A DNA stretch of 36,947 nucleotides from a virus. The position numbers and the translations under genes are program-made. This document shows positions 1 through 8,773 of this stretch, piece by piece. The stretch is taken from positions 1 through 36,947 of the IMG/VR virus record IMGVR_UViG_3300017989_000234; one strand, given 5' to 3'. The notes under the pieces were generated by a model, which saw only the letters and a program-made list of their open reading frames with translations, ran no database searches and was not told the origin of the DNA. How positions within the stretch are numbered: position 1 is the stretch's first letter; every line of letters starts with the position of its first letter.

Positions 1-225
1 AATTTTATACTAGATGTTAAATCAGCACAGTCTATCTTAATTACTTGGTCAAAAGCTCCGAATTCAGATAAAACAATGGTTAGATACCAAGAAGGAGGTT
101 ATCCTACTAATCCTTATGATGGTTTGCAAGCATATTTTGATACAGGAAATAGTCATTTATTAACAGGATTAACTGAAAACACTACTTATTATTTTAGAGC
201 TTGGGCTTGGAAAGATAACTCTTAA
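1..225 (+). CDS. C-terminal end of a virion protein with a fibronectin type III domain (partial)
   Basis: The reading frame is open from the first base and stops with TAA at 223-225, giving the last 74 residues of a longer protein. The visible part resembles the second half of an Fn3 domain: an ITWSKAP strand, a polar middle with GGYPTNPYDG, then LTGLTENTTYYFRAWAW, the typical L-x-x-N/T-x-Y-x-F-R-A-W ending of Fn3 modules. Fn3 domains are common in phage structural proteins, where they are thought to help virions stick to cell surfaces. It lies 13 bases before the first repeat-rich connector fusion and on the same strand, so it is probably part of the head/neck gene set. The N-terminal part and the true function are outside the window. 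Confidence 0.7.
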   Translation, partial: NFILDVKSAQSILITWSKAPNSDKTMVRYQEGGYPTNPYDGLQAYFDTGNSHLLTGLTENTTYYFRAWAWKDNS

Positions 226-238
226 TTAAACTTTTTAT

Positions 239-2165
239 ATGGAAACAATATTAGCAAAAGCAAATATAACAGGTGGAAGCCTTTGGAGTGAAAACTATAC
301 TCAAGATAGTGAAACTACTTCTACTACACAAAGTTCTACTATTCAAGCTAAGGCTAGTATTAAATCTACCCAATTAAATACAATTCAAGCAAAAGCCAGA
401 ATTCAAGTAGGAGGAGTTGCTCAAACTATTCAAGCTAAAAGTAATATAAAAATTACCACTTCTTCCGTTGTTTCAGGAAAAGCAGATATACTGAATACTC
501 AAGATACTAATATCCAAACTAAAGCTAACATAAGAATTACTTCTTCTTCTAATATCCAAGCTATTGGTAGAATTGAAAAATCACCTTTAGATACTATTGA
601 GGCAAAAGCCAGAATTCAAGTAGGAGGCGTAGGACAAACTATACAGAGTAAAGCAGATATTAAATTATTAGGAGTTATCCAAACTGTCCAAGCTAAAGGA
701 AATATCAAAAATACTTTTTCAAATAATATCACTTCACAAGCCAGAATAGAAAAAACCATTCCTGTCAATATACAGGCAATAGCAAATTTAAAAATAACTA
801 CTGTTCAAACTATTCAAACAAAAAGCAGAGTTCAGGTTGCTGGCATAGGCACTACACTTCAAGCAAAAGCAGATGTGAAACTTACTGCTACTTCTTCTAT
901 TATAGCAAAGGCTTCCATTAAACTTCTTGGAGTATCTACTTTAATAGAAGCTAAGGCTAATATTAAAATAACAAGCTCTTTTAATATAGATGTGAAAGCT
1001 AATTTGAGGATAATTGCTTCTTCAATTATACAAAGCAAGGGAAATATTAGAGCATTCCAAGGAGAAATTATTTCTTCAAAAGGCAGAGTATTAGTAGGCG
1101 GAGTAGGCAATACAATACAAGCTAATGCAGATATAAAGAAAATGAATAGTTCAAATTTACAAGGACTAGGAAGAATACAAAAGACAGAAAGCTATACTAT
1201 ACAAGCCTTAGCAAATTTGAAACTTACTTTTTCTCCCGATATAGAAAGCAAGGCTAATATTAGACAAACTCAAGGTGTTTTAATTAATTCTTTAGCTAAC
1301 TTGCGTAGTGTTCAAAGTGAACTGATAGAAACAAAAGGAAGAATATTGTTAAGTGGAGAAGGTCAGAGTATCCAAGTAAAATCAAGCATAAGAAAAATGG
1401 CTTCTACTGCTATTGAGGCAAAAGCTAATTTGAGAATGACAGATTCTCCAACTATTCAGAGCAGAGCTAATATCAAACAGACTCAAAGTACTTCTGTTAG
1501 TGCTTTAGCGAGAATAGAAATAAGCAGTATTAGCCCGATAATACAAGCCAAAGCAAATTTACTGATAACTAATAGTAAAACCATTGAAGCTAAAACATCT
1601 GTAAAGAAAGAAACTACTCAAAGCATTCAAGTAGGAGGCTTTATAGAAATTGTTTCAGAAGCAGTTCTTCAAGCTAAAGCAAACATATTAATAACTACAC
1701 TCCAAACAATACAAGCATTAAGTAGTATAATTTTAACTCAAGAAACAGGTATCCAAGCAAAAGCAAATATTTTAGTTGAATATTCTGAAATTTTAGAAGC
1801 TAAAGGAGCTATCTTAAAAACAGTTGCACAAACTATTGATACAAAAGGAGCTATTGTATTTACTCCAAGTTATTTGATATCTGCAAAAGCCAGTTTGTTA
1901 ATAACTTCTTCTCAATTAACATCTGCTTTGGCGAGAATTCAATCAGAAACTCAAATTACAATTTCAGCTAAAGGGTCTATTCAATATTTAGGAGAACACA
2001 CTATTATGGCTCTCGCTAGAATCACTATTACTTCTTCTTCTAGTATTCAAACGAAAGCAAGAATTCAAGATGCTGATTTAACTAAAAGTATTCAAGCAAA
2101 AGCCAGAATAACAAAAGAAGAAGAATCTACTTCAATCCAAACTAAAGCAAACATCTATGCAGTAA
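239..2165 (+). repeat. Coding tandem repeat array 1 (14-15 residue units, about 42-45 bp)
   Basis: Roughly 40-45 degenerate units fill this stretch in one reading frame. The unit core reads x-I-Q-A-K-A-x-I-K; two unit types alternate irregularly: a 14-residue form ending in a polar turn such as K-x-T-x-S, and a 15-residue form containing A-R-I-Q-V-G-G-V. At the DNA level the units have diverged, but some segments are nearly identical, such as those starting near 388 and 602 that encode KARIQVGGV. Frame is kept throughout, so this is a protein repeat and not a CRISPR or satellite array. Confidence 0.9.
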
Positions 2166-2842
2166 GATATTTAACAGTAGCAGAATTTAAAGCAACTACT
2201 CTTATTAATACAGACGGCTATACTGATGAAGAATTACAATTGTATTTAACTAGAGGACAATCTATGGTAGATGCTTGGTTAGGCGGAAATATTGGATATA
2301 GCCAAAATGTAACAGAAGATATTAGAGTAATGTATGATTATCCAAAGAATGGAATAGCTATCCAGCTTCCAAAAAGACCTATAATTTCTATTTCAGAAAT
2401 TGTAGTTACTTATGGACCAAGTTCTACTATTACTTGGGATACTGCTTCTAAAATAGCAAATTGGAGAATAAATGAAGGAGTTGGTTATATAGAATATTAT
2501 GGACTTGCTTTAGGTGATTATGTTCTTAATATCTGCCTACGCGACCCGATGGCTTCTAATATAATTCCAATGGCTAAAGTAACTTATACAGCAGGATATA
2601 CTACTATCCCTGCGGATGTGAAAAGAGCTTTGGTTATTTTAACAGAACAGTTAATCAGAACTGATGAAGGAGAAGATAATGAGCTTTCTTCAGTAGCTAT
2701 TGGCAATTACAGAGAAAGTTATAGAAAAAGTATTGGAATTAAGGGGCTTGGAGTAATAGGTGGAACTGACCAAGTAGAGAGATTATTAAGACCTTATAGA
2801 CAGCCTGGTCAAACTATGTTTACTTACGGTCCATTAGGGTAA
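239..2842 (+). CDS. Giant repeat protein fused to a head-tail adaptor-like domain (867 aa)
   Basis: Residues 1 to about 640 are an almost unbroken array of a 14-15 residue repeat with the core T-I-Q-A-K-A-N-I-K followed by a short polar turn. Alternate residues are hydrophobic (I, A, A, I), as in a beta strand with one buried face, and Lys/Arg recur on the other face. From about residue 643 (YLTVAEFKATT) the sequence changes: a helical segment with EELQLYLTRGQSMVDAWLGG, a strand region IQLPKRPIISISEIVVTYG, then YTAGYTTIPADVKRALVILTEQLIR. This matches phage head-tail connector (gp6/gp15-like adaptor) proteins, which form a ring under the portal; such proteins are usually only 100-220 aa. Gene position fits, since stopper, tail-completion and tail-terminator homologues follow. 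No Met lies just before the adaptor domain, so the fusion is probably translated whole. The fibre role is inference; the adaptor call is by pattern only. Confidence 0.75.
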   Translation: METILAKANITGGSLWSENYTQDSETTSTTQSSTIQAKASIKSTQLNTIQAKARIQVGGVAQTIQAKSNIKITTSSVVSGKADILNTQDTNIQTKANIRITSSSNIQAIGRIEKSPLDTIEAKARIQVGGVGQTIQSKADIKLLGVIQTVQAKGNIKNTFSNNITSQARIEKTIPVNIQAIANLKITTVQTIQTKSRVQVAGIGTTLQAKADVKLTATSSIIAKASIKLLGVSTLIEAKANIKITSSFNIDVKANLRIIASSIIQSKGNIRAFQGEIISSKGRVLVGGVGNTIQANADIKKMNSSNLQGLGRIQKTESYTIQALANLKLTFSPDIESKANIRQTQGVLINSLANLRSVQSELIETKGRILLSGEGQSIQVKSSIRKMASTAIEAKANLRMTDSPTIQSRANIKQTQSTSVSALARIEISSISPIIQAKANLLITNSKTIEAKTSVKKETTQSIQVGGFIEIVSEAVLQAKANILITTLQTIQALSSIILTQETGIQAKANILVEYSEILEAKGAILKTVAQTIDTKGAIVFTPSYLISAKASLLITSSQLTSALARIQSETQITISAKGSIQYLGEHTIMALARITITSSSSIQTKARIQDADLTKSIQAKARITKEEESTSIQTKANIYAVRYLTVAEFKATTLINTDGYTDEELQLYLTRGQSMVDAWLGGNIGYSQNVTEDIRVMYDYPKNGIAIQLPKRPIISISEIVVTYGPSSTITWDTASKIANWRINEGVGYIEYYGLALGDYVLNICLRDPMASNIIPMAKVTYTAGYTTIPADVKRALVILTEQLIRTDEGEDNELSSVAIGNYRESYRKSIGIKGLGVIGGTDQVERLLRPYRQPGQTMFTYGPLG

Positions 2843-2870
2843 TTAAATAAATTTTTAATAAGGAAACGAA

Positions 2871-5800
2871 ATGTCTGTTAATATTCCAAACACAGAAGAT
2901 TTATCTGCTGAGATTAAAAGTAAACATACTGTAAAAAGAAATACTTTTCATAGAAAAGCAAAAGAGGATAAGGCAGATAATATAAATATTGAAATTGGGG
3001 ATTCAAAGCAAGATGACTTTTATCCTCAATTTAAGCTAACCCGCTGGGATAATGAGGGTAATTTTTCCGTGAGATATATAGATGAGTATGAAAATGCTGA
3101 AGTAATTACAGATAAGGAAAAAATTATATGGAGAAAGAAAAATAATGGTTTAGAAATTCATTTTTATGAAATAGAAGACAATCCTAATTGTCCTGAAGGA
3201 GGGACAGAAATGGAAGTTGTTCTTTTAAAAAAGCCAGAAAGTAATATTTTTGAATTTTCAATAAATAATAAGGATTTTGATTTTATTTATCAGCCACCTT
3301 ATGATGAGCAAAATAATCCTGAAGATGAGGCAAGAGTGGTTACTAAAACAGAAACAACTGGTTATGACAAAGATGGAAAAGTAGTAGCACATACTCCCGA
3401 ACATGTTATTAAATCTTATGTTGTTGCAAGTCATAGTCATATTAACGGTGGAAATTACTCTTTAGGAGGAGGCAAAAATTATAGATATGGCAAAGTTGGT
3501 AATATTTACAGACCAAAAGTAAAAGATAGTAATGGCAATGAATGTTGGGCAGAATTGTTTATAGATAGTCCTCACGCAAGAAATCACCCTACGCCTAATA
3601 CTATTACAGAAGGATTAGGCAAAATGACAATTACAGTTCCACAGAAATTTTTAGATAAAGCAGTTTATCCTGTATTTATTGACCCTACTTTCGGACAAAC
3701 TGGAACAGGAGATGCTGAATTTGATTTAGGTGGTGATTCTTATATAGGTCATTATGGAAATCCAGGTGGTTCTTGTAATATACAAAGTTTGACTGCGGCA
3801 ATAGGAGATGATTGGCTTTCCGGAACAGATGTAAAAGGTGCTTTATATTCTACTGCTGGTGTTTTAGATAGTGGTTCAGAAACAGTAGTATTAGATACTG
3901 GAACAGCTACTCCTGCTGAATTTACTTTTACAATAACAGGAGGTTTTATAGGGTCAAATAGAGTTTATGTTATTCCTTTTCAAGCGGATGCAAGCGTGTT
4001 CTCTGTATCTCTCAGAAGATATGCTGATACAGGGACTAATTCTTATTTTGAAAATACTGGAGTGCCTTGGGGTACTTGGGTTACACCAGTAACATGGGAA
4101 AGGTCAGGAAACAGATATTGTACTTATGCTACTTATGCTGATATACGAACAGAAACTATCCAAGCAAAAGCAAGTGTAAAAAAGACATTTTCTACTTCTA
4201 TTTCTGCTAAAGCAATAATTGGGGTAGCTACTCAAACCATTCAGGCTAAAGCAGATATAAAAATAGTTAATGCGGAACGAGTTTTACAGGCAAAAGCGAG
4301 TATTCGGATAACAGATTTAACCAAAACAATACAAGGCAAAGCCAATATTGTTAAAGCAGGAAGAAACTGGCTAGCAGGCTGGGCAAAAAGAATAGAAGTT
4401 TCAGTAGTAAGTTCTGGCAGAATTGATGCTAATCAAACTCATTTTCCTTTATTGTTAAAATTAGGAACTTCTGTTGGTATAAATAATGATGATATTTCTG
4501 CAATTTTTGATGAAGTTGGTGCTAATAGTCAAAAAATTGCTATTACTAAATCTGATGGAAGTACAGAGATATACGCAGAGATAATTTCTTGGGACAATGG
4601 TTCTGAAACAGCTTTCTTATTTGTTTCTAAATCTGACTTAATTTTATCAAATTCTGCAAATACCAAATTATATTTTTATTTTGATAATACTCATGCAGAT
4701 AATACTACTTATATTGGCACTACTATTGGTTCTTCTCCAGCAACAAATGTATGGGATAACAATTTTGTTAGTGTGTGGCATTTCCAAGAAACTACAGGTG
4801 ATTATAAAGATTCTACCGGTAATCATGATATATTAGATGCAAATATAACAATTACTTCAAGGGCAGGGAATGGTAAGATTGGTCCTAATGCTCCTGAATT
4901 TGACGGAATAAATGATTTTCTTGAAGTAGCTCATCATGCAGATTTTAGTTTGATTAATTATACATTAGAAATTACTTGTGAACCTGATGTTGTAGATGAC
5001 TGGAGGACTATAATAGCAAAAGGCATTTCTGGAACATTTAATTATTATACTGTATTTGATGTTGATGTATTAATTAATAGAAATGGGTGGACTGGCACTG
5101 ATGAAGTAGAATCTTCTACTACATTTACAACAGAATGGACTAATCTTGTAACTATTTGTGATGATACAAAAGAAGAAATGAGATTGTATAAGAATGGTGC
5201 TGAAGTTTCATATGCACAGCAAGATTGGGGTGGTTCAGCAAATACTAATACAGATGATGTTCAAATTGGTCAAAATGATGAATGGGGAGAATTCTTTGAT
5301 GGCGTAATGAATGAGATTCGTATCTCTAATATTGTTAGAACTGATGCTTATCTTAAAGCTAACAGCCATAGTCTTAATGATAATTTAGTTACTTGGAGTG
5401 ATGTAACCACTCAAACTGATATACAAGCCAAAGCAAATATTAGAGCTACTCAAAGTACTACTATTCAAGCTAAAAGTAGGATTCAGGTGGGTGGGGTTAC
5501 TCATACTATTCAAGCAAAAGCAAGGATAGAAAAAACTGAAATTTATACAATCCAAACTAAAGCAAGAATTCAGGTGGGGGGAGTCACACAAAGTATTCAA
5601 ACAAAAGCAAATATTAAAGCTGTTCAAACTACTCAAATACAAGCTAAAAGTAGAGTTCAAGTTGGTGGGGTTGCTAAAAATATACAAACAAAGGCAAATA
5701 TCCGAGCTACTCAGATTACTACTATCCAAGCTAAAGCAAACATAAAAATAATTAATGTAGAATGCACTTTACAAACAAGAGCAAAGCTTACTGGTGGAAG

Positions 5801-8357
5801 TCTTTGGAGTATTGGTTATGCTCAAGGAATTGCTACTACTGCTACTACTCAAACTAATACTATCCAAGCAAAGGCTCATATCACTTTAGTTTATATTGAA
5901 ACAATCCAAGTTAAAGCAAATTTAAAAATAACTACCAATCAAACAATACAAGCAAAAGCAAGAATACAAACTGGCGGAGTAGTTCATACTATTCAGGCAA
6001 AAGCAAGAACACAAAGAACTGAAAGTTTTAATATAGAAGCAAAGGCTCGCATACAAAGAACTGAAATTCTAACAATTCAGGCAAAGGCTAATATTAAAGC
6101 AACTTCTTCCATAAATATTTTAGCTAAAGCAAATATAAAAGTAACTACTCAAACAAATATCCAATCTAAAGCACGAATTCAAACAGGTGGGGTAGGAAAA
6201 AATATCCAAGCCAAAGCTAATATTAAAAAGATACAAGAAGTTACAATTCAAGCAAAAACGAGTATTGCTTTGACTTCTTTTTCAATTATTTTAGCAAAAG
6301 CAAATGTAAAAGGAAGTATTACAGAAAGTATTCAGGTTAAAGCAAGAATCCAAATTGGAGGAGTTATTCAATCTATACAAGCTAAAGCAAATATTAAAGC
6401 TGTTCAAACAACCTCAATAAATACCAAGGCTCGTATAGAACAATTATCTTCTACTAACATTCAAACAAAAGGCAGAGTATTAAAAGGAGGAGTAGGAAAA
6501 ACAATTCAAACAAAAGCTGATATAAAACTTTTAGCAATTTCTACTACTATTGAAGCAAAAGCGAGAATTGAAAAAACTGTTACTGATACTATCCAAGCCA
6601 AAGCTCAAATAAGAATTACAGGCAATCCTTATATTAATGTTAAGGCAGATATTAAAAAGACTACTGATAAAACTTTAGAAGCTAAAGGAGCTATCTTAAG
6701 AACAGAAACAACAACTATTCAAGCAAAAGGAAATATCCATTTTGTTTGGATTTCTCCTATTTCTGCTAAAGCAAATATTAGACAGGCTGTTTCTGTATCT
6801 TTAGAAGCAAAAGCAAGAATTCAAATTGCTGGTATATCTACTACAATTTCTGCTAAAGGAAGAATAGAGAGGACAGAAAGTAGTCTAATATTAGCCAAAG
6901 CAAGAATAGAAAAAACAGAGAGTTATAATATAGATGCTCAAGCAAGAATAGAAAAAACAGGGAGTTTAACTATCCAAACAAAAGGAAATATCCGAGCTAC
7001 TCAAATTGTTCAAATTCAAACTAAAGCACGAATCTTAATTGCTGGAGTAACTTTTATTATCCAAGCCAAAGGAGATATTAAATTGGCTACAAGTAATTTA
7101 ATTGATGCTAAAGCAAGAATTGAAATTTTAGGCGGTATTTATATTTCAGCCATAGCTAATATAAAAAGAACACAATTTTCAGAAGTTGCAACTAAAGCAA
7201 GAATAGAAAGAACTGAGCCTTATATTATTGATGCTAAAGCAAGAATTGAATTAACAAGTTCCGTTGATATACAAGCTAAAGGAAGAATTCAAGTTGGGGG
7301 TGTAAGCTATAATATTAATACAAAGGCAAATATAAAAAAGACACAAAGCTCTGATGCCCAAGCCAAAGGAAATATCAAAGCTGTTATCAGTAATACAATT
7401 GAAGCTAAAGGGCGTATAGAATATTTAGGAGAAATATTTATCCAATCTAAGGCAAGTATAAAAATCTTTGGAGTTCAAACAAATATCCAAGCCAAAGGTA
7501 ATATTAGACTGACTACTGGACGAGAACTATTAGTTAAAGCCAGAATTCAAAAAACTGAACTTCATAATATAGATGCAATAGCAAATATAAAAGTAACCAC
7601 TATCCAAACCATTGACGCAAAAGCAAGCATATTCAAAGAACTTCCCGGCATATTTATTTTAGCATTAGCAAGAATTGAGAAAACTGAAAGTTTTAATATA
7701 GAAGCAAAGGCTGATATACTTAAAGAACATATTTCTCTGATTTCTTCCAAAGCAAGAATAGAAAAAACAGAAATTATCAGTATAGAAGCAAAAGCAAGTA
7801 TCTTTATAGAATTGCCTGGAATCACTATTTCAGCTAAGGCGAACATTCAAAAGCCTTCTATTATTGTTACTATCCAAGCTAAGGCAAGAATAAAATTAAC
7901 AAGTTCTGTATCAATTCTAACAAAAGCACACATTCATGGAATATTAGTAAGACCCTTAGGTATAAAAAGAAGATTTCTTAATACAACTATTATGATTAAA
8001 AGAAAAACAGTTGCTAAAGATGCTATTGGGGATTTGACAGATTCTTGGAATAATATACATGACCAAATTCCTGCTACTATTCAACAATTAACTGGAGATG
8101 AAATAGCAAGTATGCAAGGTAAGCTATATAATTCTACACATAGGGGTTTTGCGCCTAAAGCTGTTATTAATGGTGGGAATATAACCTATATTGATATAAG
8201 AGAAGGTGATATAATAGAAGATGAAGAAGAGAATATAGATTATAGAGTAAAATTAGTAGAAAATTTAAAACAGGCAAATAAGAATGTTAATGGCACAAAA
8301 TATCATCATTACGAGTTAATTTTAGAAAAATTAAACGATACTAGATATGTTAGTTAA
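2871..8357 (+). CDS. Giant mosaic neck protein: virion domain, repeats, DUF2341, LamG lectin, repeats, head-closure-like domain (1828 aa)
   Basis: Layout by residue: 1-290 is a domain seen in many uncultivated-phage virion proteins (LTRWDNEGNFSVR, FDFIYQPPYDEQ, GKVGNIYRPKVKD, VYPVFIDPTFGQ); 290-425 looks like a jelly-roll; 427-493 holds four or five copies of the IQAKA repeat; about 498-630 is DUF2341-like (KRIEVSV, FPLLLKL, TKLYFYFDN); about 634-836 is a LamG/concanavalin-like lectin (VWHFQETTGDYKDSTG, LEVAHHADFSL, DGVMNEIRISNIVR); 846-1690 carries some 55-60 more repeats; about 1705-1828 resembles phage head-tail joining (stopper, gp16-like) proteins (TIMIKRKTV, PATIQQLTGDEI, IREGDII). Stoppers are normally about 110 aa and independent. 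An in-frame ATG at 7992 could start a free stopper. The stop overlaps the next gene by 11 bases. Functions as host-binding neck fibre and closure protein are inference. Confidence 0.75.
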   Translation: MSVNIPNTEDLSAEIKSKHTVKRNTFHRKAKEDKADNINIEIGDSKQDDFYPQFKLTRWDNEGNFSVRYIDEYENAEVITDKEKIIWRKKNNGLEIHFYEIEDNPNCPEGGTEMEVVLLKKPESNIFEFSINNKDFDFIYQPPYDEQNNPEDEARVVTKTETTGYDKDGKVVAHTPEHVIKSYVVASHSHINGGNYSLGGGKNYRYGKVGNIYRPKVKDSNGNECWAELFIDSPHARNHPTPNTITEGLGKMTITVPQKFLDKAVYPVFIDPTFGQTGTGDAEFDLGGDSYIGHYGNPGGSCNIQSLTAAIGDDWLSGTDVKGALYSTAGVLDSGSETVVLDTGTATPAEFTFTITGGFIGSNRVYVIPFQADASVFSVSLRRYADTGTNSYFENTGVPWGTWVTPVTWERSGNRYCTYATYADIRTETIQAKASVKKTFSTSISAKAIIGVATQTIQAKADIKIVNAERVLQAKASIRITDLTKTIQGKANIVKAGRNWLAGWAKRIEVSVVSSGRIDANQTHFPLLLKLGTSVGINNDDISAIFDEVGANSQKIAITKSDGSTEIYAEIISWDNGSETAFLFVSKSDLILSNSANTKLYFYFDNTHADNTTYIGTTIGSSPATNVWDNNFVSVWHFQETTGDYKDSTGNHDILDANITITSRAGNGKIGPNAPEFDGINDFLEVAHHADFSLINYTLEITCEPDVVDDWRTIIAKGISGTFNYYTVFDVDVLINRNGWTGTDEVESSTTFTTEWTNLVTICDDTKEEMRLYKNGAEVSYAQQDWGGSANTNTDDVQIGQNDEWGEFFDGVMNEIRISNIVRTDAYLKANSHSLNDNLVTWSDVTTQTDIQAKANIRATQSTTIQAKSRIQVGGVTHTIQAKARIEKTEIYTIQTKARIQVGGVTQSIQTKANIKAVQTTQIQAKSRVQVGGVAKNIQTKANIRATQITTIQAKANIKIINVECTLQTRAKLTGGSLWSIGYAQGIATTATTQTNTIQAKAHITLVYIETIQVKANLKITTNQTIQAKARIQTGGVVHTIQAKARTQRTESFNIEAKARIQRTEILTIQAKANIKATSSINILAKANIKVTTQTNIQSKARIQTGGVGKNIQAKANIKKIQEVTIQAKTSIALTSFSIILAKANVKGSITESIQVKARIQIGGVIQSIQAKANIKAVQTTSINTKARIEQLSSTNIQTKGRVLKGGVGKTIQTKADIKLLAISTTIEAKARIEKTVTDTIQAKAQIRITGNPYINVKADIKKTTDKTLEAKGAILRTETTTIQAKGNIHFVWISPISAKANIRQAVSVSLEAKARIQIAGISTTISAKGRIERTESSLILAKARIEKTESYNIDAQARIEKTGSLTIQTKGNIRATQIVQIQTKARILIAGVTFIIQAKGDIKLATSNLIDAKARIEILGGIYISAIANIKRTQFSEVATKARIERTEPYIIDAKARIELTSSVDIQAKGRIQVGGVSYNINTKANIKKTQSSDAQAKGNIKAVISNTIEAKGRIEYLGEIFIQSKASIKIFGVQTNIQAKGNIRLTTGRELLVKARIQKTELHNIDAIANIKVTTIQTIDAKASIFKELPGIFILALARIEKTESFNIEAKADILKEHISLISSKARIEKTEIISIEAKASIFIELPGITISAKANIQKPSIIVTIQAKARIKLTSSVSILTKAHIHGILVRPLGIKRRFLNTTIMIKRKTVAKDAIGDLTDSWNNIHDQIPATIQQLTGDEIASMQGKLYNSTHRGFAPKAVINGGNITYIDIREGDIIEDEEENIDYRVKLVENLKQANKNVNGTKYHHYELILEKLNDTRYVS
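4153..4350 (+). repeat. Short coding repeat block before the DUF2341/LamG insert
   Basis: Four to five units of the same IQAKA-type repeat (TIQAKASVKK, SISAKAII, TIQAKADIK, VLQAKASIR, TIQGKANIV). They sit between the jelly-roll and the DUF2341-like domain, so the lectin module is flanked on both sides by this repeat. Confidence 0.85.
5410..7940 (+). repeat. Coding tandem repeat array 2 (14-15 residue units)
   Basis: Some 55-60 units of the same repeat as in the preceding gene, all in one frame. Units with RIQVGGV cluster early (near 5480, 5565, 5655) and units with ARIEKTE cluster late (near 6900-7770), suggesting expansion by local duplication. Near 5789-5820 the array contains a GGSLWS segment that also occurs at the very N-terminus of the upstream repeat protein. 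Confidence 0.9.
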
Positions 8358-8769
8358 AATAGAAGTAAAAGGAGATAAAGCAGTAGTAAATTCTTTAAAA
8401 AGAGTAAATCAAAATTATTCTAATGCCATTAAATCTGCTGTCAGAACTTCAGGATTACAAGTAGAAAAAGCCGCAAAAATAAATAGTCCAGTAAAAACAG
8501 GTAATTTAAGAAGAGGTATATTGTCAAAAGAATCCCAACAAGGAAATAAATATATTGCTAGAGTGGGTCCTGATATAGCTACTGCTCCTTACGCAATTTA
8601 TGTGGAAGAAGGACATGCCCAACAGCCTGGGAGATTTGTTCCAGCATTAGGAAAAAGATTGGTTGCTTCTTGGGTAACAGGTAAATGGTATATGGCAAGA
8701 ACAGGAATTCAAATGCGAAAAAGAGTAGAGAATAATTTAAAAAACGCATTCAAGCAAATTAAGATATAA
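8347..8769 (+). CDS. HK97 gp10-like tail-completion/neck protein
   Basis: A 140-aa protein of the size and pattern of the HK97 gp10 family, found between head-closure and tail-terminator genes in many siphoviruses. Visible hallmarks are the N-terminal IEVKGDKAVVNSLKRVN, a central KAAKINSPVKTGNLRRGI (the conserved P-V-x-T-G-x-L-R motif), then YAIYVEEGHAQQPGRFVPAL, with the typical Y-x-x-x-V-E-x-G-H strand. The C-terminus is a basic helix (RKRVENNLKNAFKQI). It starts within the last 11 bases of the stopper fusion, which suggests translational coupling. Its likely role is completing the head-tail interface. Confidence 0.85.
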   Translation: MLVKIEVKGDKAVVNSLKRVNQNYSNAIKSAVRTSGLQVEKAAKINSPVKTGNLRRGILSKESQQGNKYIARVGPDIATAPYAIYVEEGHAQQPGRFVPALGKRLVASWVTGKWYMARTGIQMRKRVENNLKNAFKQIKI

Positions 8770-8773
8770 ATTT

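Noticed and set aside
859-7846. Antisense open frames opposite the repeat genes (859-1110, 5385-5729, 7562-7846)
   Set aside because: They are mirror images of the repeat coding strand, rich in Leu, Ser and Ala because of the repeat codons, and have no independent features.
239-7940. Regular 42-45 bp repeats that could look like a CRISPR array or DNA satellite
   Set aside because: The repeats keep one reading frame across thousands of bases, vary mostly at the DNA level while the protein pattern is kept, and there are no unique spacers of constant length.
239-8357. Diversity-generating retroelement target in the repeat or fibre genes
   Set aside because: No reverse transcriptase gene and no template/variable repeat pair with A-specific changes was seen in the window.
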